Shown here piece by piece: positions 1 to 9,845 of a stretch of 64,000 nucleotides of DNA. How positions within the stretch are numbered: position 1 is the first letter of the stretch; the number at the start of each line of letters is the position of its first letter. Source of the stretch: Tolypocladium sp. Sup5 PDA-1 (taxonomy: Eukaryota > Ascomycota > Sordariomycetes > Hypocreales > Ophiocordycipitaceae); assembly GCA_000750105.3 (NCBI GenBank), contig JPHH03000006.1, positions 434,001 through 498,000 of the forward strand. Direction: 5' to 3'. Below the pieces are notes generated by a model. The model was not told where the DNA came from. It did not search any database and saw only the letters and a program-made list of their open reading frames with translations. Both the position numbers and the translations under genes were made by a program.

Positions 1-18
1 AGGCACAGGTCAACTCAC

Positions 19-88
19 AGCCCAGGATCTGCAGCAAGATCTCATCCGGGAGCTCGTCCCAGCGCGAGGGCATGTCGGTCGGGGCCAT
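19..88 (-). CDS. F-box domain protein, first exon only (gene leaves the window at the left edge)
   Basis: The minus strand opens with an ATG at 88 and reads MAPTDMPSRWDELPDEILLQ, then ILG and the first base of the next codon, before a GTGAGT donor at 18. The L-P-D-E-I-L-L-Q-I-L pattern is the usual start of an F-box, which binds Skp1 in SCF ubiquitin ligases; substrate-binding repeats would normally follow downstream. Only about 23 codons are visible, so the substrate domain and exact family are unknown. The exon length (70 nt) and strong donor support a real gene start rather than a chance ORF. The overlapping longer ORF on the same strand reads another frame and has no recognisable domain. 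Confidence 0.55.
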
Positions 89-1973
89 GGCGCATGGTGA
101 CGATCCGGGGCCCGAGGAGTAGCAATGCTCGAGGAGTAGCGGTGCTGGGGATGGCTGCTAACGTGTTGGTTGTAGGAGAAAGGAAACGCAGCGGAAGGGA
201 GGGATGGATAAATGGATGGATGGGTAAGCTGAGGCGCCCATTCTGTCACTAAGTTTCTTGCTGCATCCACGGATGTCTCTTCAGGCTCTAGCCGAGTCGA
301 GGCAGGCGCTGGCAAACGTGGAGCGAAGCGGGCCGGCAGGGGACGGGAAGCGGTAGTTCGTTACAGCGCCCAGGGCCAGTCCAGTTTGGTCGTTAGTGGC
401 ACCGCGGGGGGGGCAGGGAACTCCACCGTCTATGGCCACATTGGCCATCCGTGGCATCCAATTCCATCAAAGAAGCCTGTCTTGCCTGTGTCGAGCACGC
501 AAACTCGGTCGAATCAGCCGAGCCGCTGAACCTTGAAGCACCAGAGAGTTGCGCGATGCAGGGTATCTAGGCCTCTCCCTGGTCTAGAGGGCGTATCCGG
601 GTCGTCCGGTGCCAGGCCCGTTTCGACATTCCAGTGGTTTAGTCCAGGGATTTGCCTTTACTTGACAGCCTTCAAACTCAAAGAATCCACGGCTTGGTCG
701 AGACTGCATGCGGACATTTCGGAGCACTGCATGGTATGATACGGAGTACATGCGAAGTAATTGTCACCGGAAGCTTGCAAGTTGGTCGGTCCAGGCTCCA
801 GTCCACGAGGAACGACTTGTCACTTGCCGCCCCTGGCTCACATGGCTGTCCCTCAGTGGCTAATCGTCCAACGAGGTGGAGTATATCGAGTTCCGATCCT
901 CGTGTAATACTTCGTACGAAGTACGTGCGCTTGCACTCGCCAGTTCTGGAGGGCTGCAGGCAAATTGCGGGAGCCAATGGTGAGGACGCGGTATTCTTAC
1001 TGAGACTTGCAAGGTTCCGACGCCATGGCTGGCATCCAACAACCGCCGAACGCGAAGGATACGCCCAAAGCAGAGCATTTCGAACCACGTACGATGCAGG
1101 TATGCACTGTTACAAAGTAATATCTGGACTAAGTCGAACTTGGCATGAACTTGGCTAAGTCGAGTCAACTTTGGTGCAGGGTCTGCATGCATCTCGCGAC
1201 CTGCGATATACACAGGCAATGCCATCAACTTGCTCCGTCGCAGACGGCATGCGGCTCTGTCGTTGTTTCAACAACATGCCTCGTGCACTAAAAAATATCT
1301 TGCTGCCTTGGTGCCTGTTTCTTTTCTCAGTCACCCACCGATAAGCATAAACTCCCTAGGTCCCGCTTGTGCTGAACAGAACCTCCACGTCACGGGACCT
1401 CGCCTAGCAACCTCCCCTTTCCACTCCCTCACCACACCCCAAACTTGGGCCTGTTCTTCCTCCAGAGAGGACTTCAGTGCTACCTCATCATCCTTCGTTT
1501 CGTCACGCCACCGGCGGTCCTCGGGCCCGCCCCTGGTTCTGTTTATCCCGCCCGTTTCCTACGCGTGCGGCCGAGTGTCCGCCCACGCCCCCAACATCGT
1601 TCTGGTTCACTTCCACTTCTCCACAGAACATCACAACACACACGCGTTTTGTGCAGCCCTCACTTATCTGGCTAGGGGCTTGGTTCAGGTCTTTGCGAGC
1701 TCGTTTGAGAGAGCCCAACGCCCTTCATTGTTGGCCCCTTCCCACACGCGTTGCTTTTGGTTGCGCGCACGCGACGCCGCTTCGTGACTCACCAACTTCG
1801 TCCCTTTCTCGAAGTGAGTGAACAGCCCCTTTATCCCATTTCATGTTTGACGAAGCTGACAAAGTCATACGCAAAGTCCCGCCCCCGAGGTGCCCGACGC
1901 CTCCTGTTTGTTCCACATGATGCACCCCATGTCCGACAGCGTATGTCCAACTGCTTGAACGAGTTGTGTGCAA
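89..1973. other. Intergenic, ~1.9 kb, promoter/leader sequence
   Basis: No supportable gene is visible. It holds one TACGGAGTA motif (740-748), a perfect 16-bp palindrome (908-923), and from about 1380 to 1860 a C/T-rich stretch typical of fungal promoters and 5' leaders. A possible 5'UTR intron with a strong GTATGT donor at 1941 and an AATCAG acceptor at about 1990 lies just before the next gene. If that intron is used, the first ATG of that gene (1974) is removed. Confidence 0.5.
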
Positions 1974-4515
1974 ATGGAATACTTAATCAGAAAACAGTCT
2001 GCGCCCTGGATTGATGGCAAAAGGTCCATGGGGAACGCGAGCTACATCTGCAATGGCTTCGAGCCGGCGCCAGCTGCAACCACGAACCCCTTTGCAGCTT
2101 CGGACGACGAGGACGAGTTCCCACTTGCAGAATTTGGCCGCCACGATGCAGAAAAGCCGAGATCGATTGCCGGATTCGTCTCCGAGCATCCGTCTCGACA
2201 TCTAAAGCGCAGCGATTCGGAACTTGCACTCCACGTGCCGTCTATTCAGCACGTCGAAGACAAGGCCGCGTCCGAGTGGGAGACCGTGGCAGCAGATGAG
2301 GAGTTTGAGATTCCAACAGAACCGATACCGATGCTTAAGAGTCAGACTACAAGTGCCCAGGCCGCGCTTCGCGCTCCGAGAATATTCAGCTATCCGTCCC
2401 ACTACGAGCCATCTGTGCAGCGACCGAACACCCTTTTGGTTCGGCCGACAGAACCGCATGACCACTTTCGATGCAACGCAGCGACCAAAGACCAGTTGCA
2501 CTTTTCATCAAGCATCTACAGTTATGTCGGCAAAGACGAATGGATTGATGAGGAGCTGGCGGACCACTTTGACTGTCGTGGCCTCGAACGCACTCCGAGT
2601 CGAATGCGCCCAGTCACTTTGGGACTGGACAGAAACATGTCTGGTGAACTGGTGAGGAGCCATTCAAAAGCCTCCAGTAGCCTGAGCGTGGACCGTTTCA
2701 AGTACGATCGCGGCCTCTACCCGATATTCCTGCAGCCCCCGGCCGAGCGACAGATCAGCAAAGCCCTTCATCGCCCAGGGACGAGCGCCGATTCGGGAAC
2801 AACCATTACTCAATCGCTGAATAAAGTCAAATTGGACCCAGATGGGGTAAATTCTATTCATGATGCAGCATTTTACAACTCTGCCGCCATCCAGTCGACT
2901 TAGAAGGTCGACGATGCGGTCAAGGTTCCAGTCATCAGAGACGCACCGCATGCTTCTACCAGCAACGAAGCGGCATCCCACGATGCTCACACTCTTGCTC
3001 AAACACACACAGATCGGGAGACCGATGGAGACTGGCAAACTGTCACGACTGAAAGGCGTCACGAAGGAATTCGAGAAATCAATATCTACTTTGTCACTGG
3101 CAGCAGCCTCGCTGATGTGTCCGACACATCAGATGACGAAATGCCTAGAGGAGGATATGGTTCTACGGAACGAATTGTTCAGAATTCCTACCGCCTCGAA
3201 GACTTGCCGTCTACCGGAGCCGGTTACGACAACAAGTTGAACCTTCGCGACAAGCTTGGGCACGTGTGGACGAAACACAGCACCAAAGCGAGCCACCCAG
3301 ATCAGTCCATCAAGATGCCTCAGTTGCCTGCTCGAGCTGCGGCTGCCATTAGTCGTTTTTCGAACCCATTTCGTCACGACAGTGCGGCCTCGCAGTGGGA
3401 GAAGCCGAAGCCAGCTTTCGAGTTGCAAGATTTGACCAACAGCTACGAGAGTCTGGATTCTGAGCCGGTGCAGCAACGACTCAGTCATCAGCAGCGACAG
3501 GAAGACAAATTTCGATGGTCCCGTATACAGCAGAAATTGGGCCGAGATGCTCCAAAGACTCCCATGACTATCCTCGATAAGCCGCTGTACATCAAGAATG
3601 CTCGCGGCTCCGGCAGCAGCGACCACGTGCCTCATGACAAATTCCCGAGTGACATTCCGTTACTACCATTCCCTCTCATCAGTTTACCTGAAGCGGCGAT
3701 GCTGCAATACTTCCGCAGAGAGCGGGGAGAGGAAGATCACACCGACCCCCCGAGCTCCTTTGCTGCAAAGGCTCGATCGGCCAGATCGGGGACTGTTAGC
3801 ACCATATCTACCAGGAACAGCCCCTTGACGCCCCTTTCTCCTCTTGGGGACCTGCACGCGAGCTTTGCCGGAACGACTCACGCGAAGCCTCTTGCGGTAT
3901 ATCAGAGTCGGTACTTACGACGACAGCGCAGCTGTAAGTAGTGCTTTCACCGCGAAAAGTACCCTGAGCTAATCTTTTACAGTGAGTGTTGATACGACTC
4001 CAAGCCGACTTCGTTCTTCGGCTATCCTGGGTAGCTCTCCGTCAATCGCATCTCGTCATCGTTCTGGCGGACCTTGGTATGATGTGGGCCTCCGCGAATG
4101 CCCGTCGATTCTTGACGCCAAGATCCTCCGACTCCGTGGCTTCTCATCGAGCACGAGACAGAGGCGTGCAAACACGACCGCAGAGAGCTTCGAGCTGTTC
4201 AGCCGCTCCGAGACACATCTCATCGAGTCAGCCAGGGAGAGCAATTTTCTCCGCCGCCACCTCTCTGGCGACGAGGACAATCGCCAGAGGTTTATTTTTC
4301 TCAACATCATGGTCCTGACCATTGTCTTCCCCCTGATCGGCGTCCTCGCGCTGTATGGGCGATTCGACTCTACAATTTCCTGGTACTCGCACGGGGAAAT
4401 GCACTCCCTCACAAAGGAACAGCGAGGTATACTGAAGCAGCAGTTGTTTGTCGAGGCCGTCTTCTACCCGGTCCTGATCACTATTTTGTCGGTTTATTAC
4501 TCTGTTCATGGCTAG
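1974..4515 (+). CDS. Large disordered serine-rich protein with two C-terminal transmembrane segments
   Basis: Proposed exons are 1974-2846, 2904-3933 and 3983-4515, giving 811 aa. Most of the protein is polar, low complexity and rich in Ser, Asp and Glu, with no catalytic domain I recognise. The last ~80 residues carry two hydrophobic helices (about 738-759 and 790-808) joined by a short loop ending in LTKEQRGILKQQ, so it is probably anchored in a membrane with a long cytosolic N-terminus. The 3934-3982 intron is convincing (GTAAGT donor, GCTAATC branch, TTACAG acceptor). The 2847-2903 intron is weaker: it is 57 nt, keeps frame, and mainly removes an in-frame TAG at 2901. If the leader intron at 1941-1990 is used, translation would begin at Met19 (2028). 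It resembles fungus-specific proteins annotated only as serine-rich; function is unknown. Confidence 0.7.
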
Positions 4516-4820
4516 GTGTAGATAGGGGCTTTGGGCATGACACAAATCGCAAGGGGATCTACACGCCTCTGCGACCATTGGCTTGACATGGCTTTGGGAA
4601 TGATAGGATTGTTTATGGTAGGGATTTTGCTGCATGTGCAATGCTAGATTTGGGTCTTCTTTGAAGTCTCGGGGGTGCGAATGTCGACTCTATACCTGGA
4701 AATGTTCATCAGCAGTCGCATTTGTTTCCAGCCAGGACCACAAGAATGCCAGATGTATTCATCTGCGACGGCCGTTTCAATTAACGATCCTCCACAGTCC
4801 GCCACTCGCTGGTAACTTGT
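4516..4820. other. Intergenic between convergent genes
   Basis: This is the 3' region of the membrane-anchored protein gene and of the minus-strand Gly/Asn-rich frame. No gene or notable structure is seen. Confidence 0.4.
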
Positions 4821-5202
4821 CTACATCTTGTGCCCCTGTTCACCTCCGGCGTTGTAGTGAAGTGGCCGATGATTCGGACCCATTGCTAAAGCCTGATTGC
4901 CATTATCATAGCCGCCGTCATAGTTCCCATCTTCGTAGTCGCCGTAGCCGCCATGGTCATGGCCTCCATTATCGTAGCCGCCACCGGCATAGCCAGTGCT
5001 GCCATTGCCGTTGTCGTCGTAGCCACCGTGGTCATTGGTGCCTTTGTCGTAGCTGCTGTTGTCGTAGCCGCTGCTGCCATTGCCATTGTTATCCGAGTTT
5101 CCTTTGCCATTGCCGTCGTTGACATGGCCGACGGTGTCATTGTGAGGAGTATCATTGCTGCCGCTGCTACTTTGGCCGTTTCCCTGGCTGTTGTCATGGC
5201 TG
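4821..5202 (-). other. Coding-like Gly/Asn/Asp/Tyr-rich continuation of the upstream small gene, one frame off
   Basis: After the stop of the 5203-5550 gene, a neighbouring minus-strand frame stays open to a stop at 4821. It encodes about 125 residues of repetitive acidic sequence built of short Gly-Tyr-Asp-Asn-Gly units, for example GGYDDNGNG and GGYDNGGHDHGGYGDYEDG. Composition this biased over so many codons is hard to get by chance. Deleting one base in the G5 run at 5239-5243 (C5 on the coding strand) would fuse it in frame to the upstream gene after its conserved YTSPG. It is therefore either a frameshifted tail (pseudogene or sequencing error) or is reached by an unusual splice. A disordered tail is the likely product type. 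Confidence 0.5.
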
Positions 5203-5550
5203 CTACCGTCCCCAAAACCGGAGATGTATCGGTATCCCGGGGGAGGTGTAGACGGAGCCGCCCTGGCCGTTGTTGAAGTAGGTGCTGCCATTCGGGTTGG
5301 AGTAGTACCACGTCCCGTCACTGATGTAGACCATAGGTCAGAAATGAACCTGACAGGGGCCACTGGGGAGGGCAGCCATACTCATTAGAGTAATGGTAGG
5401 AGTTTAGGTTTACCACGTTATCGCCAGAGTCGCGGGAGCAGTAGTAGTTGCCCTGGGGGTAGCAAGTCAGAACGCGACGGAACTGTGGAATACCAAGGCC
5501 CCGGCCTCTCGATTAGTACCGGAGCTCTTGTAAGTAAAGTCTTCAGGCAT
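5203..5550 (-). CDS. Small Gly/Ser/Tyr-rich protein, paralogue A (81 aa as read; likely frameshifted)
   Basis: Exons on the minus strand are 5550-5494, 5452-5382 and 5320-5203. It begins MPEDFTYKSSGTNREAGAL and continues GNYYCSRDSGD, NSYHYSND and DGTWYYSNPNGSTYFNNG. These blocks align with paralogue B (5937-6300), which has the same two intron positions and phases (0 and 2) and an identical middle exon length of 71 nt. The first intron is only 41 bp and its donor (GTATTC) is weak. It forces six extra residues compared with paralogue B, so this copy may be decaying. The C-terminal RFWGR before the stop is out of family register; a one-base change would extend it through the Gly/Asn-rich tail down to 4821. 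A TATATAAG box sits about 255 bp upstream of the ATG. Function is unknown; no signal peptide is seen. Confidence 0.55.
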
Positions 5551-5936
5551 GGTGTAGGAGTGATGTCCGGGAGCCGTGTCTATCATTGCGTTGACTCCTG
5601 TGGCTCCAAACGCGATTGAGCGGCTTAGAAACATGAAGAGTTGAAGGAAAGTTGAGGACAGCCTCAGGTTGAACTGGCGGGGCTCTTAGAAGTTTTACTC
5701 TTGTTGGTTAACATTGAGGGTCGAGGATCCCAAGGCAGATACCAACGAGGTGCGGACCAATTCTGGGAAAGCACATCTCGGTACCAACCTTGATTCCCGG
5801 AGGCTTATATATGATACCCTCGAGGATTTAGCACTCTACGCTACAGGCACAACCCCGCCTCTAAGTCCGCCATTCGCAGCATGGAGGCGTTTAGATAGTT
5901 GCCCGTCGGCCTCGGCCCTCTCAATAAGAAGCACAT
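5551..5936. promoter_or_regulatory. Promoter region of paralogue A, with TATA box
   Basis: This spacer lies between the two tandem small-protein genes on the minus strand. It contains a TATATAAG element near 5805-5812. No other gene is visible. Confidence 0.4.
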
Positions 5937-6300
5937 CTACTTGCCTCCGCTCTTGCCTCCGCTGCTGCTGCTGCTGCTGCCGCCGCCGCCGCTGGGGGGC
6001 GTGTAAGTGGAACCGCCATTGCCGTTGTTGTGGTAGGTGCTTCCGTTGGGGTTGGAGTAGTAGTACGATCCGTCCCTGGATAGCCAGTCAGACAGCGCGT
6101 TCACCTTGTTTCACGGGCGGCGGGAGACGAACGTGTTGGAGTAGTGGTAGGAGTTGGAGTTGGACGCGCTGCTGCCGTAGTCGCGGGCGCAGTAGTGGTT
6201 GCCCTGGGTGGGTGCGTCAGCATAAGGTCAAGTAGCGATGTGAGGATGGAGGTTGTCAAACCTGGCTGTTGGTGCCGGAGCTCTTGTACTCGTAAGGCAT
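5937..6300 (-). CDS. Small Gly/Ser/Tyr-rich protein, paralogue B (82 aa)
   Basis: Three minus-strand exons, 6300-6262, 6203-6133 and 6075-5937, give 82 aa. The protein starts MPYEYKSSGTNSQ, then GNHYCARDYGSSAS, NSNSYHYSNT and DGSYYYSNPNGSTY, and ends in a Gly/Ser tract encoded by a GCT/GCC-type trinucleotide run and GGKSGGK. Both introns have CTGAC branch points and CAG acceptors; their donors (GTTTGA, GTTCGT) are noncanonical beyond the GT. A TATATAA box lies at 6441-6447, about 140 bp upstream. I recall the MPYEYKSSGTNSQGNHYC-type start as recurring in sordariomycete hypothetical proteins, but no function is known to me. There is no signal peptide; one conserved Cys and many Tyr/Ser suggest a structural or condensate-type small protein, which is inference. 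Confidence 0.75.
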
Positions 6301-7194
6301 CTTTGCGGAGATGGGTGAGTTGGTTTGTTTGTTGATTGTTTGTTGCGAGATCACTGTGGCTTGCAAGAGAATCAAGAGCTCACGTTGAGAATGAGTAAAG
6401 GACAGAGACACGATAAGGGACGGGAGCAAGAAGGTAGAGTTTATATACCCCGCGCCTGGTACGGAGTAATGGGGACGGCATTCACTGTTGGCAGTGGATA
6501 CTGGAGCAAGGGCCAGCATCTGATGATCAGGCTCGTAAGGTCACGGGCCAGGACGCCCGAGACACGGATAAAATTTTGGGCCTCTTCATGCCACAATACA
6601 TAGGCGACAAGTAGGGAACCCAAGGGAAGCTAGACTAGCATAAATGGACTGCATCCCCCTCTCCGTCTAGAGAGGGGAGGCTCGCGCAATTGACCCTATA
6701 TTTTACACCGACAGGAGGTTTGGGAGGCTTCGGAGGGGGCCTGTGAAACTGTGATATTTAGCCACGTTGCCAGGGGGCTGCAGAACCAACGGTTCCAACC
6801 TCCTCGGGTTAGGTGGTGGGGAATGGGTCGATAGCTTCGATCGGGTGTGGTTGCGGTATCCATCCGGGCGCGAACTGAAGGCAACTTAGATGGCACGACT
6901 GCGGTAGTTATGAGCTGAGCGATGGGAATTAAAAATGCCCCTATTAGCAGCCCTAAGGTAGCGATGGATTGGGACATCACGGAGTTGGGGCAGTCGAGGG
7001 CTGATGTCAGCATGAACAAACCCCCCGCGTTCCCCGCGCCATGTCGTAATGGCCCAGGGAGCTTGATGGCATCGACAACTTCGACACCACAAGTCCCTAG
7101 CGCTTCAAAACTGATCTGTTGCTACTCGGTAAGAGCTTCAATCGCCAGTCGGGGCGGTCGCTTACTCTCCAACTGCAGCTATAGCAAAGTCACC
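6301..7194. other. Intergenic, divergent promoter region; weak minus-strand ORF
   Basis: Between paralogue B (minus) and the epimerase-like gene (plus). From about 7110 to 6696 the minus strand is open for ~138 codons with one hydrophobic stretch (SIATLGLLIGAFLIPIAQL). An intron with a GTAAGC donor near 7167 could precede it, but the putative first exon carries a stop in the ATG frame. I do not call a gene. A TACGGAGTA motif lies at 6460-6468. Confidence 0.35.
6441..6447 (-). promoter_or_regulatory. TATA box of paralogue B
   Basis: The minus strand reads TATATAA inside GGGGTATATAAACTC, about 140 bp upstream of the ATG. It is the only such element in the local upstream region. Confidence 0.5.
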
Positions 7195-8433
7195 ATGGCC
7201 GTCAAGATATTCTTGTAAGTGCCCGCCCTACCAAAGCCCCACAGCTCACGTTAATAATGATTGTCGACGTCCTAGAACAGGTGCCACAGGTATGACATCT
7301 ACCGACCTCGTAAATGCACTGCTGCCGTTCGCTGACTGGTGGCTGCAAGGGTACATTGGCGGTACGGCTCTGGACTACATCATCAGGGCTCATCCCGGCT
7401 ACGAGTACACCGTCCTCGTCCGCGACGAGTTCCGCGGAGAGCCTATAGCGGCCAAGTACCCGTCAGTCAGGTTTGCCTACGGGACCCTCGAGGATGATGC
7501 GGTCCTTGAAAAGGCCGCTGCCAGAGCCGACATTGTCGTCCGTACGTCACCAATCGCGCGAGCTCCGCTCAAAGGAGGCTGAATATGCTTACCCTCGTGC
7601 TCGCAGACACGGCAGACTCTTCGGACCACTACGCCGGGGCCATTGCCATCGCCAAGGGCCTGAAGGATGGGCACACGGCCGAGAAGCCCGGGTACTGGAT
7701 CCATACATCCGGCACGTCCATCCTGACGTGGTACGACGCCGAGCACAAGCGCGCAGGTGGCGCGCCGCTTCCTGAGCAAAAATATCACGACATCAAGGAC
7801 ATTGAACGCCTCATCAGCCTGCCCGACGGCGCTCACCACCGCGACGTGGACGAGATCGCCCTGGCTGCCAACTCGGACGCCGTCAAGGTCGCCATCCTCT
7901 GCCCGCCCACCATCTACGGGACCGGCGCTGGGCCCGTCAACACGCGCAGCAGGCAAGTGCCCAGCCTGGCCAAAGCCACTCTCAACAAGGGCTTCGCGCC
8001 CATCATCGGCGAGGGCAAGACGGAGTGGGACCACGTCCATAGCGACGACCTGGGCGACCTGTACGTCAAGCTCGTCGACGCGACGCAGGACCCGGCTAAG
8101 AGGGGCAACCCGGAGATCCTCGGCCCGCATGCGTACTTTTTCGCGGAGAATGGGTCGCACACCTGGGCGGAGGTCGCGCACTGGATTGCCGACGAGGCGA
8201 GTCGCCAGGGGTACTTGCCGGCGCCGCTGACCAAGCTGGTGTCGGAGAAGGAGGTGACGCTCATGGAGGACGGGTCCGTGTCGTGGGGACGGAACTCGAA
8301 GGGCGTGGCGGAGAGGGCGAGGAAGTATCTGGGCTGGCAGCCGAAGGGGGTGCCGCTGAAGGACACGATCCGGGAGGTGGTGGCCAAGGAAGCCAAGGAC
8401 TTGGGGTTGAAGCCGAAAGAGAAGAAGGGCTGA
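7195..8433 (+). CDS. NAD(P)-binding epimerase/dehydratase-like protein (extended SDR, 350 aa)
   Basis: Exons are 7195-7214, 7276-7289, 7350-7541 and 7607-8433. The splice rebuilds MAVKIFLTGATGYIGGTALD, a Rossmann-fold nucleotide motif (TGATGYIG, residues 8-15), followed by a beta strand ending TVLVRDE. Later blocks are IVVHTADSSDHYAGAIAIAKGL and KPGYWIHTSGTSILTWYD, then VAILCPPTIYGTG, typical of the NAD-dependent epimerase/dehydratase (NmrA/SDR-like) proteins common in fungi. The usual Tyr-x-x-x-Lys pair is not obvious, so it may be an atypical SDR. Substrate and pathway are unknown. The second exon is only 14 nt and splits the glycine motif across three exons. All junctions have good GT/AG signals. 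It stands alone, not in a biosynthetic cluster. Confidence 0.85.
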
Positions 8434-9034
8434 GGCAGAGGCTTCTACCTTGGCGAGCCAAAGGCGCAGGTCGGCTGTAGAATAATGCAACTGTATTTCT
8501 GTGAATCTGTGACAGACGCAGGAGGAACGGTGCCTCGAGAAACATGAGATTGGCGTCTCCGTCCAGAGTTGAGGATTGAAGCTTCTTTGAAGCCGAAAAC
8601 CTGGGCCCGTCCAGCGGAGCCAGAGTATCAGCGGGCGTCCCGAGCACAGGACAATATCGAGTAGAAAGGAGCAGCCATGAGTGACAGCACACATACGAGT
8701 AAAGCGGTTAGAAACTCACCAACCCGTGACTCGTGAGACTCAACATTATCGGAATGTGGACCTGAAAAGTCAGGCCAACCACCCGCCCAAACAGGACTAG
8801 CGCAGCTTAGGTCATCTCTCTCGCCTACCCCACCCCAGCGGCGGCAGGCCAGGCGAGGAAAAAAAAGTTCACTTGCGGCCCCGAAAATCACAAAATTTTT
8901 GGCTGGCTGGGAGAATTTCTACACCGATAACCAAACCCCACGTCCGCTTTTCCCTCCTCCCTCTCATCCTTCTCTTCTTCCCATCCTCACTCGTCCTTGA
9001 CACCGACGAAACCCCCTATAAAACATCTCCAAAA
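8434..9034. promoter_or_regulatory. Intergenic: 3' end of epimerase-like gene and SSB promoter/leader
   Basis: About 600 bp with no gene. The last ~90 bp before the Hsp70 ATG are a C/T-rich leader ending CCAAAAATGG, a good fungal start context. The CTATAAA just upstream of the ATG is too close to act as a TATA box for that start. Confidence 0.5.
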
Positions 9035-9812
9035 ATGGCGGACGAAGTGTACGATGGTGCCATTGGCATCGATTTGGGTACGTTGATCTTTTGCCGAGCA
9101 CGACGCTCGCACACTCGCCGCGGGCGCGCTGCCGGCCTTGTCGTCGCTGCCCTCGTGTTGCGAGTTTTTCCTGGGGCCGAAGGCATCAAAGGCTGACCAC
9201 AGTCCTGCTTCCAGGCACCACCTACTCGTGCGTTGCTACCTACGAGGGCACCAATGTCGAGATCATTGCCAACGAGCAGGGTTCCTTCACCACCCCGTCG
9301 TTCGTCTCCTTCACCGACAAGGAGCGTCTGATCGGTGAGGCGGCCAAGAACAATGCTGCCATGAACCCCCGCAACACCGTCTTCGATGCCAAGTGAGTTG
9401 AATCCACCACCGGCCTCCTAGCTATGCTTGCCTGCGTACTCGAGACTCGATTCTGACCGAGGCTGCTCTCCACAGGCGTCTGATCGGCCGTCGTTTCGAT
9501 GACCCCACCGTCAAGAAGGACATCGAGTCTTGGCCCTTCAAGGTCCTCGACGATGCTGGCCAGCCCAGGATCGAGGTCGACTACCTCGGCGAGAAGAAGT
9601 CCTTCTCCGCCCAGGAGATCTCTGCCATGGTCCTCCTCAAGGTATGCTCAACCCGTTGGAGCCCGCACGCGCACCGTGCGGGTTTTATTTGCCAGGCTCA
9701 ATGAGACATGTCCCGCTGACCGTTCCCAAAGATGAAGGAGATTGCCGAGGTCAAGCTCGGCAAGAAGGTCGAGAAGGCCGTCATCACTGTCCCCGCCTAC
9801 TTCAACGACAAC

Positions 9813-9845
<33 letters not shown>

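Noticed and set aside
6936..6970. CCTAAGGTAGCGA, as found in LSU ribosomal RNA
   Set aside because: Only 13 bases match and the flanks do not continue into rRNA; likely coincidence.
7477..8694. 405-codon minus-strand ORF opposite the epimerase-like gene
   Set aside because: Low-complexity His/Arg/Leu composition with no domain; antisense shadow.
9011..9022. CTATAAA just upstream of the SSB ATG as a TATA box
   Set aside because: It is about 13 bp from the start codon, too close to direct a transcript with that start.
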